Origin: Stictocephala bisonia | Lineage: Eukaryota > Arthropoda > Insecta > Hemiptera > Membracidae | Assembly: GCA_035578905.1 (NCBI GenBank) | Contig: JAQJVL010000085.1 | Coordinates: forward strand, 616,501-680,500 | DNA length: 64,000 bases | Reading direction: 5' to 3' | Shown: piece by piece, positions 22,517 through 35,745 of the stretch | Position numbering within the stretch: the first letter of the stretch is position 1 | How the letters are laid out: each line of letters starts with the position of its first letter | Notes under the pieces: generated by a model | What the model saw: only the letters and a program-made list of their open reading frames with translations | What the model was told of the DNA's origin: nothing | Databases searched by the model: none | Made by a program: the position numbers and the translations under genes

Positions 22517-23578
22517 TATTATCACTCTTCCCTTGTGGGCGGTCATCTTGGCATTCATAAGACCATCGCTAAGATTCGTAGGTACTTCATCTGGAAGGGC
22601 ATGGACCGGGATGTTGCAGGCAGAGTGCGGGCTTGTCACCTGTGCTCTCTCAGCAAGCCTAGTCAGAATGCAAAGTTAGGGTTGTTATCTTCTGAGGTGG
22701 CCGAGCGTCCTTTTGAGAAGGTGTTCATCGACTACGTGGGTCCTTTTCCCCGTAGCAAGTCAGGTAGCTCCTACCTACTTGTTTGTGTGGATGCTTTCTC
22801 GAAGTTCGTTTGGCTTTTCCCACTTCGGAGTGCTACGGCTAAGCTCACCATCCGTGCTCTCCAGTCCCAACTCTTCCAGCACTTTGGTGTGCCTTCTACT
22901 CTTGTGTCCGACAACGGTAGCCAGTTTACCTCACACGAGTTTCGTAGGTTCTGTTTTGGCAATGGTATCCGGCATGTGACTACCTCTCCGTATTACCCAC
23001 AGTCTTCTCATGCAGAGCGGTTCAACCGCAATCTTCGTTCTGCCCTTATTACTTTCCATGCTGAGAAGCAGAACACCTGGGATGAGAGTCTCTCTTGGCT
23101 CCAGCTTGCGTTCAATTCTTCCAAGCATGAGAGTCACAATGCCACTCCCTTCGAGATTCTAATGGATACCCTCCTAACAACCCTTTGTCCAACTTGTGGA
23201 GGCTAGAGGACCTTCTACCTACGCCAGGTGCCACTGACGTAGTGTCCAGTGGCGGGCTGCTCGGCGCAACCTGCTACGTGCTAGAGAGAGAGTGAGGAGG
23301 AGGTATGATAAGGGTCGTACTCCTAACCCTTTTCAGGTTGGAGATCTGGTTCTTTGTCAGGCTCACCCGGTCAGTTCGGCCGCGGAACGAAGAGCTGCAA
23401 AGTTGTGCTATCGGTGGTCTGGTCCCCACCGCATCGACAGGTTTTTGTCACCGGTGACTGCTCTGCTGGTTGATCCCCAGTCAGGCAGGGTGTTCAGGAA
23501 AGCCCAGGTGTCCCAGCTTAAGGCTTTCCGGGGAACGGTTGGTCCAGGAGTTGGTGTTCCTGGGGGTTTCTTGGGGTA
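22517..23578 (+). pseudogene. Gypsy integrase, N-terminally truncated and frameshifted
   Basis: The open frame from 22517 carries the HHCC zinc-binding motif (GGHLGIHKT with H-x3-H, then CHLC) and the catalytic core: first Asp in VFIDYVGPFP, second in VSDNGSQFTS, Glu in HAERFNRNL. It continues LAFNSSKHES and TPFEILM, then breaks near 23165-23205. A second frame carries RRYDKGRTPNPFQVGDLVL, YRWSGPHRID and VSQLKAFRG, which is the GPY/F-type C-terminal domain. Integrase joins the cDNA ends to target DNA. Here it lacks its usual upstream fusion to RNase H, and at least one frameshift separates core from C-terminus. The catalytic triad itself is present. Confidence 0.9.
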
Positions 23579-23818
23579 AAGAGATTGATCACCTCTGCGC
23601 CCTAGGTGGCTGTTCTGAGAGAGTCTCCTTCTCTCTTTTCTTGTCGGGCCCGACAGTCAGGGTAGTTTGCTCCCTGTTCGAGGGGTTTCCTCTCTTAGAT
23701 TCTCTTGGGCGTCCTTGGAACACCACTCTTCGGAGGTCTTCTTCGTCTTCTGTTTGGTTCCCTGAGGTACCGAGTTTTTCTCCCCTGCCTTAATGTGTTG
23801 AGTTTTGCAGAGGGAGGT

Positions 23819-25159
23819 TGTACCGGGTCTTTTGACCGGTACATTTCGTTTTTTTCGTCGTTGTCTGCCGGGCTGCCTGAGATTCGCTTGTGCCCGGCGA
23901 TTCGCGTACTTTGGTGGCCGTTGGCTCGGACTCGGTCGTTCCGTGTTCCAGCCTTCGTCTGTCAGGTGGTCGTCTTCTAGATTGTTCTCTGGGGCCGATC
24001 GACCAATATGCGAGGCTAAAGGCTCCAAAACTCCAGGGTCCTTGAGTGGGACTTTCTCCCTCAGCCTGCCGTCCGGGGATAGTCGACCGTTCTACACTGC
24101 CCGCCTGGCCTGAGGACCTTGTATAGAGGCCATTGGCGACCCGGCTGCCCCACCTACATCTTTGGGTAGGAATCTTCTGTCCTCAGGTCAGTGCTTTCCA
24201 TCTTGTTGTCCCGGCGGCTGAGCTGGGGGTTGATACTCGGACATACAGAAAAAAAAGAAGGAAAAAAATTGTTTGTGGAACTTTATGTGGCCTAGGCCTA
24301 AACTTGAACAGTCATTTTGTTCAACACAGCCATGGGGACATTGATACCTATAGAGATTTAAAATAAAAAAATAAATAAATAAATAAGGAAAAATTATGTT
24401 AATATCTATTGTTATTTATTTTAGTTAGTTTATTTTGTTGTTATATTTTTTAGATTTTATATTTTTAAGTCCCTATGGTTAAGTTATGTTATTTATTTAT
24501 ATGTTTAGGCCTAGTTATTTGTTATTTATTTTTTTGTTAAGTGTATTAGGGGTGTTTTGAAGTGAATTTTTACTCGAACGGTACCGTGTTATATTTTCTT
24601 TTAAATTATTTATTTTTAAAAATTTTTCACCAAAAGGGGATTATTGTACTTTTACGTAACTTCTAATTCGGAGCTGCCCAGGGATTCCGGCTTACTCCCT
24701 GGCCTCGGTGTAATTATGGGATGGTGGGGCTAAATTGCCGGGTTATTTGGGGTTATCGAAATTGGTTCTGAATTTGTCACCTTTTAAATTGTTAATAAAA
24801 TTTTGTCTTACGTTTTGGGGTGTCTCTGGCTAGGCTGCGGATAGGCCATGTAGTTGTTAATTGGTAATTTTGGTATTTGTTGAGTTTGTTGTTTTTGTAG
24901 CTTTTATGTATTATCCTGTTAATTTTAGGGTTTATTATTATTGATTTAAGTGCGAATTTATGTTGTGGCCTTCGGCCTATTGATATTGTGGCCTTCCGCC
25001 AGCCAGTTTTGCGGCTTTCTTGGTAATAAAGTAGTTTTGCTCAGCTGCCGAGTTTTATTTTGGACCCTCCAACTGCCACCCGTGATCCCTTCGCTTGACT
25101 TGTTTTGAGCCATCCCCCGGTTGGCACGCTTTCCAGCTTTGGTGGGGGGATGGGTCTCA
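23819..25159 (+). repeat. 3' LTR
   Basis: 1341 bp, TGTACCGGG to GTCTCA, preceded by purine-rich AGAGGGAGGT. Differences from the 5' LTR include TTTCGTATG/CCTTCGTCTG, an A-run length change and an extra AAATAAAT stretch. Confidence 0.95.
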
Positions 25160-28100
25160 GTAAGCAATAGTCATCAGAAGTGGCATTAGTGTTGTCACTA
25201 ACTGCGAGTTAACAAGAGTACTGCAGTGACCGTAAGCCCTAGTGATCAGAAGTAGCTTGAGTATTGTCACTAAATGCAAGTTAACGGGAATAGTGCAGTG
25301 TCCGTAAGCAATAGTCATCAGAAGTGGCTTGAGTGTTGTCACTAACTGCGAGTTAACAAGAGTACTGCAGTGACCGTAAGCCCTAGTCATCAGATATAGC
25401 TTGAGTGTTGTCACTAAATGCAAGTTAACGGGAATAGTGCAGTGTCCGTAAGCAATAGTCATCAGAATTGGTTTGAGTGTTGTCACTAACTGCGAGTTAA
25501 CAAGAGTACTGCAGTGACCGTAAGCCCTAGTCATCAGAAGTAGCTTGAGTATTGTCACTAAATGCAAGTTAACGGGAATAGTGCAGTGTCCGTAAGCACT
25601 AGTCATCAGAAGTGGCTTGAGTGTTGCCACTAACTGAGTGTTGTGGGAGTACTGCAGTGTCCGTAAGCCCTACTTATCAGAAGTAGCTTGAGTGTTGTCA
25701 TTAACTGAGTGTTGTGGTAATACTGCAGTGACCGTAAGCCCTAGTCATCAGAAGTAGCTTGAGTATTGTCACTAACTGAGTGTTGTGGGAGTACTGCAGT
25801 GTCCGTAAGCCCTACTTATCAGAAGTAGCTTGAGTGTTGTCATTAACTGAGTGTTGTGGTAATACTGCAGTGACCGTAAGCCCTAGTCATCAGAAGTAGC
25901 TTGAGTGTTGTCAGTAATTGAGTGTTGTGGGAGTACTGCAGTGTCCGTAAGCCCTAGTCATCAGAAGTGGCTTGAGTGGTATCACTAAATGCAAGTTAAC
26001 AAGAGTACTGCAGTGACCGTAAGCCCTAGTCATCAGAAGTAGCTTGAGTGTTGTCATTAACTGAGTGTTGTGGGAGTACTTCAGTGTCCTTAAGCCTTAG
26101 TCATCAGAAGTGGCTTGAGTGTTGTCACTAAATGCAAGTTAACAAGAGTACTGCAGTGACCGTAAGTCCGAGTGATCAGCCATTGAGTAGATTTTGTCAT
26201 TAAACGTAAGTTAACAAGAGTACTACAGTGACCGTAAGCTCGAGTGATCAGCCATGGAGTAGGTTTTGTCACTAAACGTAAGTTAACAAGAGTACTGCAG
26301 TGACCGTAAGCACGAGTGTTCAGCCGTGGAGTAGGTTTTATCACTAAACGTAAGTTAACAAGAGTACTGCAGTGTCCGTAAGCCCGAGTGATCAGCCATG
26401 GTGTAGGTTTTGTCACTAAACGCAAGTTAACAAGAGTACTGCAGTGACCATAAGCCCTAGTCATCAGAAGTGGCTTGAGTGTTGTCACTAAATGCAAGTT
26501 TACAAGAGTACTGCAGTGACCGTAAGCCCGAGTGATCAGCCATGGAGTAGGTTTTTTCACTAAACGTAAGTAAACAAGAGTACTGCAGTGACCGTAAGCC
26601 CTAGTCATCAGAAGTAGCTTGAGTATTGTCACTAACTGAGTGTTGTGGTAATACTGCAGTGACCGTAAGCCCTAGTCATTAGAAGTAGCTTGAGTGTTGT
26701 CAGTAACTGAGTGTTGTGGGAGTACTGCAGTGTCCGTAAGCCCTAGTCAACAGAAGTAGCTTGAGTGTTATCACTAAATGCAAGTTAACAAGAGTACTAC
26801 AGTGACCGTAAGCCCTAGTCATCAGAAGTAGCTTGAGTGTTGTCACTAAATTCAAGTTAACAAGAGTACTGCAGTGACCGTAAGCCCGACTAATCAGCCA
26901 TAGAGTAGATTTTGTCACTAAACGTAAGTTAACAAGAGTACTACAGTGACCGTAAGCTCGAGTGATCAGCCATGGAGTAGGTTTTGTCACTAAACGTAAG
27001 TTAACAAGAGTACTGCAGTGACCGTAAGCCCAAGTGTTCAGCCATGGAGTAGGTTTTGTTACTAAACGTAAGTTAACAAGATTACTGCAGTGTCCGTAAG
27101 CCCTAGTTATCAGAAGTGGCTTGAGTGTTGTCACTAAATTCAAGTTAACAAGAGTACTGCAGTGACCGTAAGCCCGACTGATCAGCCATAGAGTAGGTTT
27201 TGTCACTAAACGTAAGTCAAAAAGAGTACTGCAGTGTCCGTAAGGCCTTGTCATCAGAAGTAGCTTGAGGTTTGTCACTAACTGAGTGTTGTGGGAGTAC
27301 TGCAGTGTTCGTAAGCCCTAGTCATCAGAAGTGGCTTGAGTGTTGTCACTAAATTCAAGTTAACAAGAGTACTGCAGTGACCGTAAGCCCGACTGATCAG
27401 CCATAGAGTAGGTTTTGTCACTAAACGTAAGTCAAAAAGAGTACTGCAGTGTCCGTAAGGCCTTGTCATCAGAAGTAGCTTGAGTGTTGTCACTAACTGA
27501 GTATTGTGGGAGTACTGCAGTGTCCGTAAGCTCTAGTCATCAGAAGTGGCTTGAGTGTTGTCACTAAATGCAAGTTAACAAGAGTACTTCAGTGACCGTA
27601 AACCCTAGTCATCAGAAGTAGCTTGAGTGTTGTCACTAATTGAGTGTTGTGGGAGTACTACAGTGTCCGTAAGCCCTAGTCATCAGAAGTAGCTTGAGTG
27701 TTGTCATTAACTGAGTGTTGTGGGAGTACTGCAGTGTCCGTAAGCCCTACTTATCAGAAGTGACTTGAGTGTTGTCACTAAATGCAAGTTAACAAGAGTA
27801 CTGCAGTGACCGTAAGCTCTAGTCATCAGAAGTAGCTTGAGTCTTGTCAGAAACTGAGTGTTGTGGGAGTACTGCAGTATCCGTAAGCCCTAGTCATTAG
27901 AAGTGGCTTGAGTGTTGTCACTTAATGCAAGTTAACAAGAGTACTGCAGTGACCGTTAGCCCGAGTGATCAGCCATGGAGTAGGTTTTGTCACTAAACGT
28001 AAGTAAACAAGAGTACTGCAGTGACCGTAAGCCCTAGTCATCAGAAGTGGCTTGAGTGTTGTCACTAAATGCAAGTTAACAATAGTACTGCAGTGACCGT

Positions 28101-30275
28101 AAGCCCTAGTCATCAGAAGTTGCTTGAGTTTTGTTAGTAAACGTAAGTTAACAAGAGTACTGCAGTGACCGTAAGCCTGAGTGATCAGCCATGGAGTAGG
28201 TTATGTCACTAAACGTAAGTTAACAAGAGTACTGCAGTGACCATAAGCCCTAGTCATCGGAAGTGGCTTGAGTGTTGTCACTAAATGCAAGTTTACAAGA
28301 GTACTGCAGTGACCGTAAGCCCTAGTCATCAGAAGTGGCTTGAGTGTTGTCACTAAATGCAAGTTAACAATAGTACTGCAGTGACCGTAAGCCCTAGTCA
28401 TCAGAAGTTGCTTGAGTTTTGTCACTAAACGTAAGTTAACAAGAGTACTGCAGTGACCGTAAGCCCGAGTGATTCAGCCATGGAGTAGGTTTTGTCACTA
28501 AACGTAAGTTAACAAGAGTACTGCAGTGACCATAAGCCCTAGTCATCGGAAGTGGCTTGAGTGTTGTCACTAAATGCAAGTTAACAAGAGTACTGCAGTG
28601 ACCGTAAGCCCTAGTCATCAGAAGTGGCTTGAGTGTTGTCACTAAATGCAAGTTAACAATAGTACTGCAGTGACCGTAAGCCCTAGTCATCAGAAGTTGC
28701 TTGAGTTTTGTCACTAAACGTAAGTTAACAAGAGTACTGCAGTGACCGTAAGCCCGAGTGATTCAGCCATGGAGTAGGTTTTGTCACTAAACGTAAGTTA
28801 ACAAGAGTACTGCAGTGACCATAAGCCCTAGTCATCGGAAGTGGCTTGAGTGTTGTCACTAAATGCAAGTTTACAAGAGTACTGCAGTGACCATAAGCCC
28901 GAGTGTTTAGCCATGGAGTAGGTTTTTTCACTAAACGTAAGTTAACAAGAGTATTGCAGTGACCGTAAGCCCTAGTCATCAGAAGTAGCTTGAGTGTTGT
29001 CATTAACTGAGTGTTGTGGGAGTACTGCAGTGTCCGTAAGCCCTACTTATCAGAAGTGACTTGAGTGTTGTCACTAAATGCAAGTTAACAAGAGTACTGC
29101 AGTGACCGTAAGCTCTAGTCATCAGAAGTAGCTTGAGTCTTGTCAGAAACTGAGTGTTGTGGGAGTACTGCAGTATCCGTAAGCCCTAGTCATCAAAAGT
29201 GGCTTGAGTGTTGTCACTTAATGCATGTTAACAAGAGTACTGCAGTGACCGTAAGCCCTAGTCATCAGAAGTAGCTTGAGGTTTGGCACTAACTGAGTGT
29301 TGTGGGAGTACTGCAGTGTTCGTAAGCCCTAGTCATCAGAAATGGCTTGAGTGTTGTCACTAAATTCAAGTTAACAAGAGTACTGGAGTGACCGTAAGCC
29401 CGAGTGATCAGCCATGGAGTAGGTTTTGTCACTAAACGTAAGTTAACAAGAGTACTACATTGACCGTAAGCCCGAGTGATCAGCCATGGAGTAGGTTTTG
29501 TCACTAAACGTAAGTAAACAAGAGTACTGCAGTGACCGTAAGCCCTAGTCATTAGAAGTGGCTTGAGTGTTGTCACTAAATGCAAGTTAACAATAGTACT
29601 GCAGTGACCGTAAGCCCGAGTGATCAGCCATGGAGTAGGTTTTGTCACTAAACGTAAGTTAACAATAGTACTGCAGTGACCGTAAACCCTAGTCATCAGA
29701 AGTGGCTTGAGTTTTGTCAGTAAACGTAAGTTAACAAGAGTACTGGAGTGACCGTAAGCCCGAGTGATCAGCCATGGAGTAGGTTTTGTCACTAAACGTA
29801 AGTTAACAATAGTACTGCAGTGACCGTAAACCCTAGTCATCAGAAGTGGCTTGAGTTTTGTCAGTAAACGTAAGTTAACAAGAGTACTGCAGTGACCGTA
29901 AGCCTGAGTGATCAGCCATGGAGTAGGTTATGTCACTAAACGTAAGTTAACAATAGTACTGCAGTGACCGTAAACCTGAGTGATCAGCCATGGAGTAGGT
30001 TTTGTCACTAAACGTAAGTTAACAATAGTACTGCAGTGACCGTAAGCCTGAGTGATCAGCCATGGAGTAGGTTGTCACTAAACGTAAGTTAACAATAGTA
30101 CTGCAGTGACCGTAAGCCTGAGTGATCAGCCATGGAGTAGGTTATGTCACTAAACGTAAGTTAACAATAGTACTGCAGTGACCGTAAGCCCGAGTGATCA
30201 GCCATGGAGTAGGTTTTGTCACTAAACGTAAGTTAACAAGAGTACTGCAGTGACCGTAAGCCCGAGTGATCAGAC
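25160..30275 (-). repeat. 72-bp satellite array, about 70 copies, with subtypes and higher-order units
   Basis: The unit is built from CCCTAGTCATCAGAAGTGG, TTGAGTGTTGTCACTAAATG, CAAGTTAACAAGAGTACTGC and AGTGACCGTAAG. A second subtype replaces the first block with CCCGAGTGATCAGCCATGGA plus GTAGGTTTTGTCAC. A third has CTAACTGAGTGTTGTGGGAG and is slightly shorter. The order of subtypes repeats: a four-unit block of 289 bp recurs at about 28202, 28491 and 28780, and a block near 27740 recurs near 29035. The period is divisible by three, so the minus strand shows many long open frames (reading TRAYGHCSTLVNL) that are not genes. The first part is rich in the third subtype and the end in the second. 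Confidence 0.95.
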
Positions 30276-30345
30276 TTAGGCGCGAGTCTGTCATTCTTGG
30301 ATGGCTTCAGACCTAATTGACCAGTATTATTGGATTTTCTGCCAC
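30267..30345 (+). repeat. array-end tail shared with 51298-51376
   Basis: GATCAGACTTAGGCGCGAGT, then TTGGATGGCTTC, TAATTGACC and TATTGGAT. It abuts the last 72-bp unit and recurs 21 kb away with roughly 85% identity. It contains the small inverted repeat GACT..AGTC around TAGGCGCG. Confidence 0.85.
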
Positions 30346-31465
30346 AGTGATTCCACGGCCATGACTCCACAGCACAAATGTAGTGCAAGAAGGACTGATA
30401 AACACAAGATGGAGTGGGATTTATTAAACAAATGCGTTTACCCTTTAAATATTATTTGTTATTTAATTTAATTTTACTTGAAATAGTTCTAAAATGCTTT
30501 TATGATTTTCAAAGTGATTATAATTTAAATGTACAACGGTTTTTTCACATAAAGTTTCACTTAATTGACAAATGTTTTTAATAGTATGTTTTTTAATGAT
30601 CAAATAAATTTTTACAACATGCTAATGTCTTTTTAAGTAGTTACTTTTTCTATATTTCACAAGAATCTCCAATTTTTTAGGAGAATTTAAAATTTAACTG
30701 AAATAAGTTCTATGATGTAAATAGATAATTGAAATATGATAGAAATATAATGATTAGTTCGCATTAATCATAAGGTTATTATCTAATAATATAAAGAGCT
30801 TCGTTACGGAAATGACACAGATGGAAATTAAAGTTTGTTTTCACCTATGTTTAATTTGTTGGTCGTAACTGCTGGAAATATAAATTTGTTCTCAGTATTA
30901 AATGATTTAAATTTTAAAATTTTACTCAATTGTTTGAGTAATTTTGTAATTCATTTTGCAGCTACAAAATCTATGGTTTGTGAACGACGTAATATGATTC
31001 ATTTTAATAAATCATACAAAATATTGCTGTATTCCAGTTCAATTACACAAAAAAATACAAAATTACAAAAGAATGTCTCTTGCATAGACTACTGGTCTGT
31101 GTGCAAGAGAGAGCTCCTCCAAGGCTCGTGTAATATTAATTACTAACAATGGTATTCTAGAGATATTTACAAGAAAAAAATTATGTCTTAATTATTTTGA
31201 ATTATTTAATTCTAAAAAAGTAATTACAATTATGAAAAGATGTTAAACTATAGACCAACTGTCAATATCCAGGCTAATTAGAGCTGAAAAATTCTAAATA
31301 ACATACAAAATTAATAAATAAATATAATTAATTAATTGATTGAAAAAACCTAAAAGGACTGCAAACTTTTAGTTGTCTATGCTAATGGACTAATATGTGA
31401 AAAAATTGGTAATTTTGAAAATCAATTAGGCAATCCGTTCTGTGCTTAACAATAACATTAGAAAG
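30346..31465. other. no gene seen
   Basis: AT-rich unique sequence. The open frame at 30835-31146 has low complexity and no recognisable features. Confidence 0.55.
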
Positions 31466-31469
31466 TCAT

Positions 31470-32605
31470 GTATATTGGGATTGAAGCAAGTTCTCTACAT
31501 CATCCAGGCTGAGTTGAAGTAGCCACTCACTGATCGTACGCTTATACACGGTGACACTGGCACCTTCCAAGTCAACAATTTGCTGTAGTTAATTTGTATA
31601 TAGATAATGCGCAAGATAAAAAGTTTTAGAGTGATCCAATCAGTCCTGGAAATTTATAACCAAAACCAATTCTATTTCTTGTTCCATAGTTATGTTCCAA
31701 ACCCAAAAAAATATTATTCTTATTATTTCTGACGTACACAAGAAGATTTTTTAAAAAGAGCTTCCTAATGTGTAAAACAGTAAATTCAGTATTTAATAAT
31801 CTGGTAGGATAACATTGATTTTTTTAGAATGATTTTAATTATTCTCCTCTGCGCCGCGGCCAGGGTCTCCAAGACTGCCAACGAGGCTCCGCCCCAGACC
31901 AGTATACATACTGCAAGATAGACTGAACATAGGTATAATAGACATTTAGGCGCTGGTCCGAAGTCAGAACCTCACTTAGTTGGGTAAAAGCATACGTTAA
32001 TTTCCCAATTCGTTGCTTGATATACTGAACGTGTGGAACCCAGCTGGGTCTGTTGTCTACAACACCCAAATATTTGTGGTAGTCCACACGCTCAATAATG
32101 CCACAACTGCAGGTAGCAGACCTCGGATCACCACAAGAATGAAATTGTAGCGTTATCAAACCTGGGCCTAGATCATTTCGTAAATAAACTGGGAGGCATT
32201 TCGTGTTTTTTAAATTGACAGTAAGAATATTTTTGTCTAACCACCTTTTAATTTTTGTCAAATCTACCGACCCCTGGCAGTACACCTCCTCCCACGTACC
32301 ATCTACCGTAACAACAGCGGTGTCATCAGCAAACAAAAATAACAAACTTTTAATATTTACTTTTGAAAGATTATTAATATAAATGAGGAAAAGTGTTGGT
32401 CAAAAACCCCTGGATTACACCAAATTCAACTGAAAATGGGTCACTATATATGCCTTCAATGTGAACTCTTTGTTCCCTCCTATTTAAATAACTTCTAAAC
32501 CATTTTAAGCTGTTATTATGTATCCCAACGTATTTTAATTTTTTAAGTAATTTTTCTCTGTTCAAAGAATCAAATGCCTTAGCAAGGGCTGAAAAAAGCT
32601 ATTAA
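31470..32605 (-). pseudogene. LINE reverse transcriptase, 5'-truncated relic (Jockey/CR1-like)
   Basis: Reading the minus strand, LAKAFDSLNREKLLKKL, KWFRSYLNRREQRVHIEG and VEFGVIQGF (decayed from GVPQGS) lead, after a frame change, to LFLFADDTAVV. That is the F-ADD catalytic motif. KYLGVVDNRPSWVPHV follows as the -YLG- block. Further frames continue LAVLETLAAAQRRIIKIIL, NRIGFGYKF and DDVENLLQSQ to a stop near 31478, the usual C-terminal tail of these elements. Endonuclease and ORF1 are absent and several frame breaks are present. It is an insertion in antisense relative to the other LINE relics in this region. Confidence 0.88.
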
Positions 32606-32654
32606 TATTTTATTTAAACTTTCTTTTTCAAAATTTGAAATAATATTTTAGATA

Positions 32655-33065
32655 AACCACAAGACGACAGGCAACTCAATCTGAAATAATTACTAAAGGG
32701 GCTGGATACAGACCCCAAGGTGACAGACAACTCGGTCTGACAACATTACTAAAGGAGTTGAAGACAAACCCCACTACACCGAGCATTTCAATGTCAGACA
32801 TTATTAATAAAGTGGCTGGAGACAAACCTCAAGACGACAGGCAACTGTCTGACATCATTATTAAATGGGTTGCAGACAGACATCAATAATCCAGTCAACT
32901 GAGAGTCTGACATCATTACTAAAGGGGTTGAAGACAAACTCCATTTCAACAAGAATTTCAGTGTGTGACGTCATTAATAAAGGGGCTGGAGAAAGACTCC
33001 AAGATGCCAGGAGTCTCAGAGTATGGTATCATTACTAAAAGGGCTGGAGTTAGACACCTTGCAGA
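32655..33065 (+). repeat. degenerate ~58-bp tandem repeats
   Basis: About seven units built on ATCATTACTAAAGGGGCTGG, GACAAACCCCAAGACGACAG and CAACTCAGTCTG, highly diverged from one another. Confidence 0.8.
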
Positions 33066-33885
<820 letters not shown>

Positions 33886-34124
33886 AGCCCCTTTTGCATA
33901 AAAGTGGATTTTATTGATTTATCTGAAAAAAACGCACTTAGTTACTAAACAACTTTTTAATTTTGAAAGTTGACTATCTTTACATTTAAGCCCAGTCAGC
34001 ATAAATGGTGACCTCTCTGCTAGGAAATCCTGTAGAAACATCATCCATATGAACGATTTGTTAACATTCCCATCGGTCTACATTTTATAATCAGTCACCT
34101 TTTTAAAAAGAAATTTTCATCTGT

Positions 34125-34330
34125 TTACTAACTCTGAGTTATATAAAATACACTCTTACGCACTTCGAAATTATGACTTTTTAGATATTCCACGTCACCA
34201 AACACCTTTTTCTCAGAAACAAGTCCAGTTTAATTGCATTAAACTGTACAATGTTCTGCCTCCATACTTAAAGTCAATAGCCGATTCATACAAATTAAAA
34301 AAAAAAACCTTAAAAGCATTCTTGATATAG
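34125..34330 (+). pseudogene. LINE ORF2 C-terminal fragment with 3' UTR
   Basis: The frame reads YALRNYDFLDIPRHQTPFSQ, KLYNVLPPYLKSIADSYKLK and LKAFLI to a stop at 34328-34330. The pattern of a polar stretch followed by LYN-LP--LK and a K-rich end is the standard C-terminus of Jockey/CR1-like LINE ORF2. Degenerate related sequence extends left to about 33960. The 3' UTR runs to about 34480, ending with GGTGAATAAAAATCAGAATC. Confidence 0.75.
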
Positions 34331-34599
34331 GGTGAATACTATTGCAACCGAGACTTTTTATGTAAATGACTTGATTTGTTCCTTGTATGCATTGTATTAC
34401 TTAGACTAAGACTTGTTGTATAAACTATGTTTTGTTGACTATTACCTGTGACAATGTTGGTTTTTTGGTGAATAAAAATCAGAATCTGACCAATCAGTTT
34501 ATTGTCGGTCTTTAAAAAAGCCATTGAAAAAATATTGAATTCTCGGCTCTTGTAATATTTAAATAGCATACAAATGTTTAGTAAAAATATATTTGGAAT

Positions 34600-35745
34600 T
34601 ACACAAGGCAAAGTGCTGAGGATGTATTTTACGGAACGGGTTTACGATGCATTAATGTTGGGAATAAATGTTCAGTGGTTTTTGTTGATTTTCGTAAACT
34701 TTCGATCTTGTAGACCATAACAGATTATTAGAAAAACTTGAAGCTGTAGGAGTATGAGGATAGGCATTAGAATGGTTCAAAAAATTCTTGACAGAAAGAG
34801 ATAAATTGTAAAAATTGGTGCTTTTTACAGTGACCCCTGCAAATTGGTAAAGGAGTCCCTCAGGGATCCATGATTTCCACAACATCATGGAATGTTCACT
34901 AACGACTTATAAGATCAACATTTTAAAGTTTCTGTTGTAGCATCTGATTACAACACTGCGTTCCTGTCTTGAAGTGAAAATAAACTGCGGTTATATACAG
35001 TTTAATTTTAATATTTTTCACCAATGGTGCTTAGTGAATATAATTATTGTAAATCTAGTTGAAACTAAATTATTTGACTTTGGAATTAGTAACTTTAAAT
35101 TTGAAAACAAATTTTAATTTAATTCTTTTGACTGAGGTCAGAGAATTGAATGTATATCCAAATTAAAATACTTAGGTGTTATAATTGATGAAATATTGTC
35201 TTGGAAAGACCATATTGTCCAGTTATTGTGTACTTTGAGAAGTAATATAAGATAATTTTACTACCGTCGAAATATGTTCGATGTTGGCGTACTTAAATGC
35301 CTATTACCAACTGATTTGCCAGAAAAAAAAACATATTACGCACTGATTCATTCTAAATTTCAATATGGATGCAGGCCAGGCAGGTTTATATAAAAAGATT
35401 ACTAAGAAAGTGAGAGTCCAACAAAACAGATTTATTCGAATTATTTTGCACAAACGCAAACAAGAATCATATTTTCCTCTATATTCTTCCTATAGTTACA
35501 TCTTCACGTCTTTAAGGTTTTACAGTTATTTTCCACACGAAGTGGAAATAATACAACAGAGAATTTACGTTACAATTATGGCTCGCATGGTCAGATATCT
35601 ATCAGGAAATCGAAAGAAATGAAACGTTTTTTACAAAGAGCTTTTATTTTTATTGGACCAAATTTATTTAACGAATTACTGGAAGATCTTCGAAAATGCA
35701 AGTCAATTAAGAGTTTTAAACGGAAATACTTAAATTGGTAATTTG
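34600..35745 (+). pseudogene. LINE reverse transcriptase relic, decayed
   Basis: With several frame changes and stops, the plus strand reads SVVFVDFRK, then LVDHNRLLEKLEAVG, ALEWFKKFLTERDKL, IGAFYSDPCKLV, SVVASDYNTAFLS (position of the ADD motif, decayed), SKLKYLGVIIDEILSWKDHI, QISIRKSKEMKRFLQ and FIGPNLFNELLEDLRKCKSI, ending KSFKRKYLNW at about 35742. The order matches RT fingers/palm, the YLG block, and the C-terminal tail. It is distinct from the 34125 fragment and lies directly after that fragment's 3' end. Confidence 0.8.

Larger units (their letters stand above)
20442..25159 (+). mobile_element. Ty3/Gypsy LTR retrotransposon, internally deleted, nested in a satellite array
   Basis: Direct LTRs at 20442-21776 and 23819-25159 begin TGTACCGGG and end GTCTCA. 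A primer-binding site follows the first LTR and a purine tract (AGAGGGAGG) precedes the second. The flanking host tetranucleotide GTAA is duplicated (20438-20441 and 25160-25163) in the middle of a satellite unit, giving a clean insertion. The internal region is only about 2 kb. It has a short gag start, an out-of-place copy of the LTR 3' end (22374-22516) and a frameshifted integrase, while protease, reverse transcriptase and RNase H are missing. LTRs differ by a limited number of substitutions and small indels, so insertion is fairly recent. The element cannot be autonomous. Confidence 0.95.

Noticed and set aside
25157..29840. Series of open frames reading TRAYGHCSTLVNL over the 72-bp array
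   Set aside because: Satellite periodicity artefact. Frames shift whenever a shorter subtype occurs.
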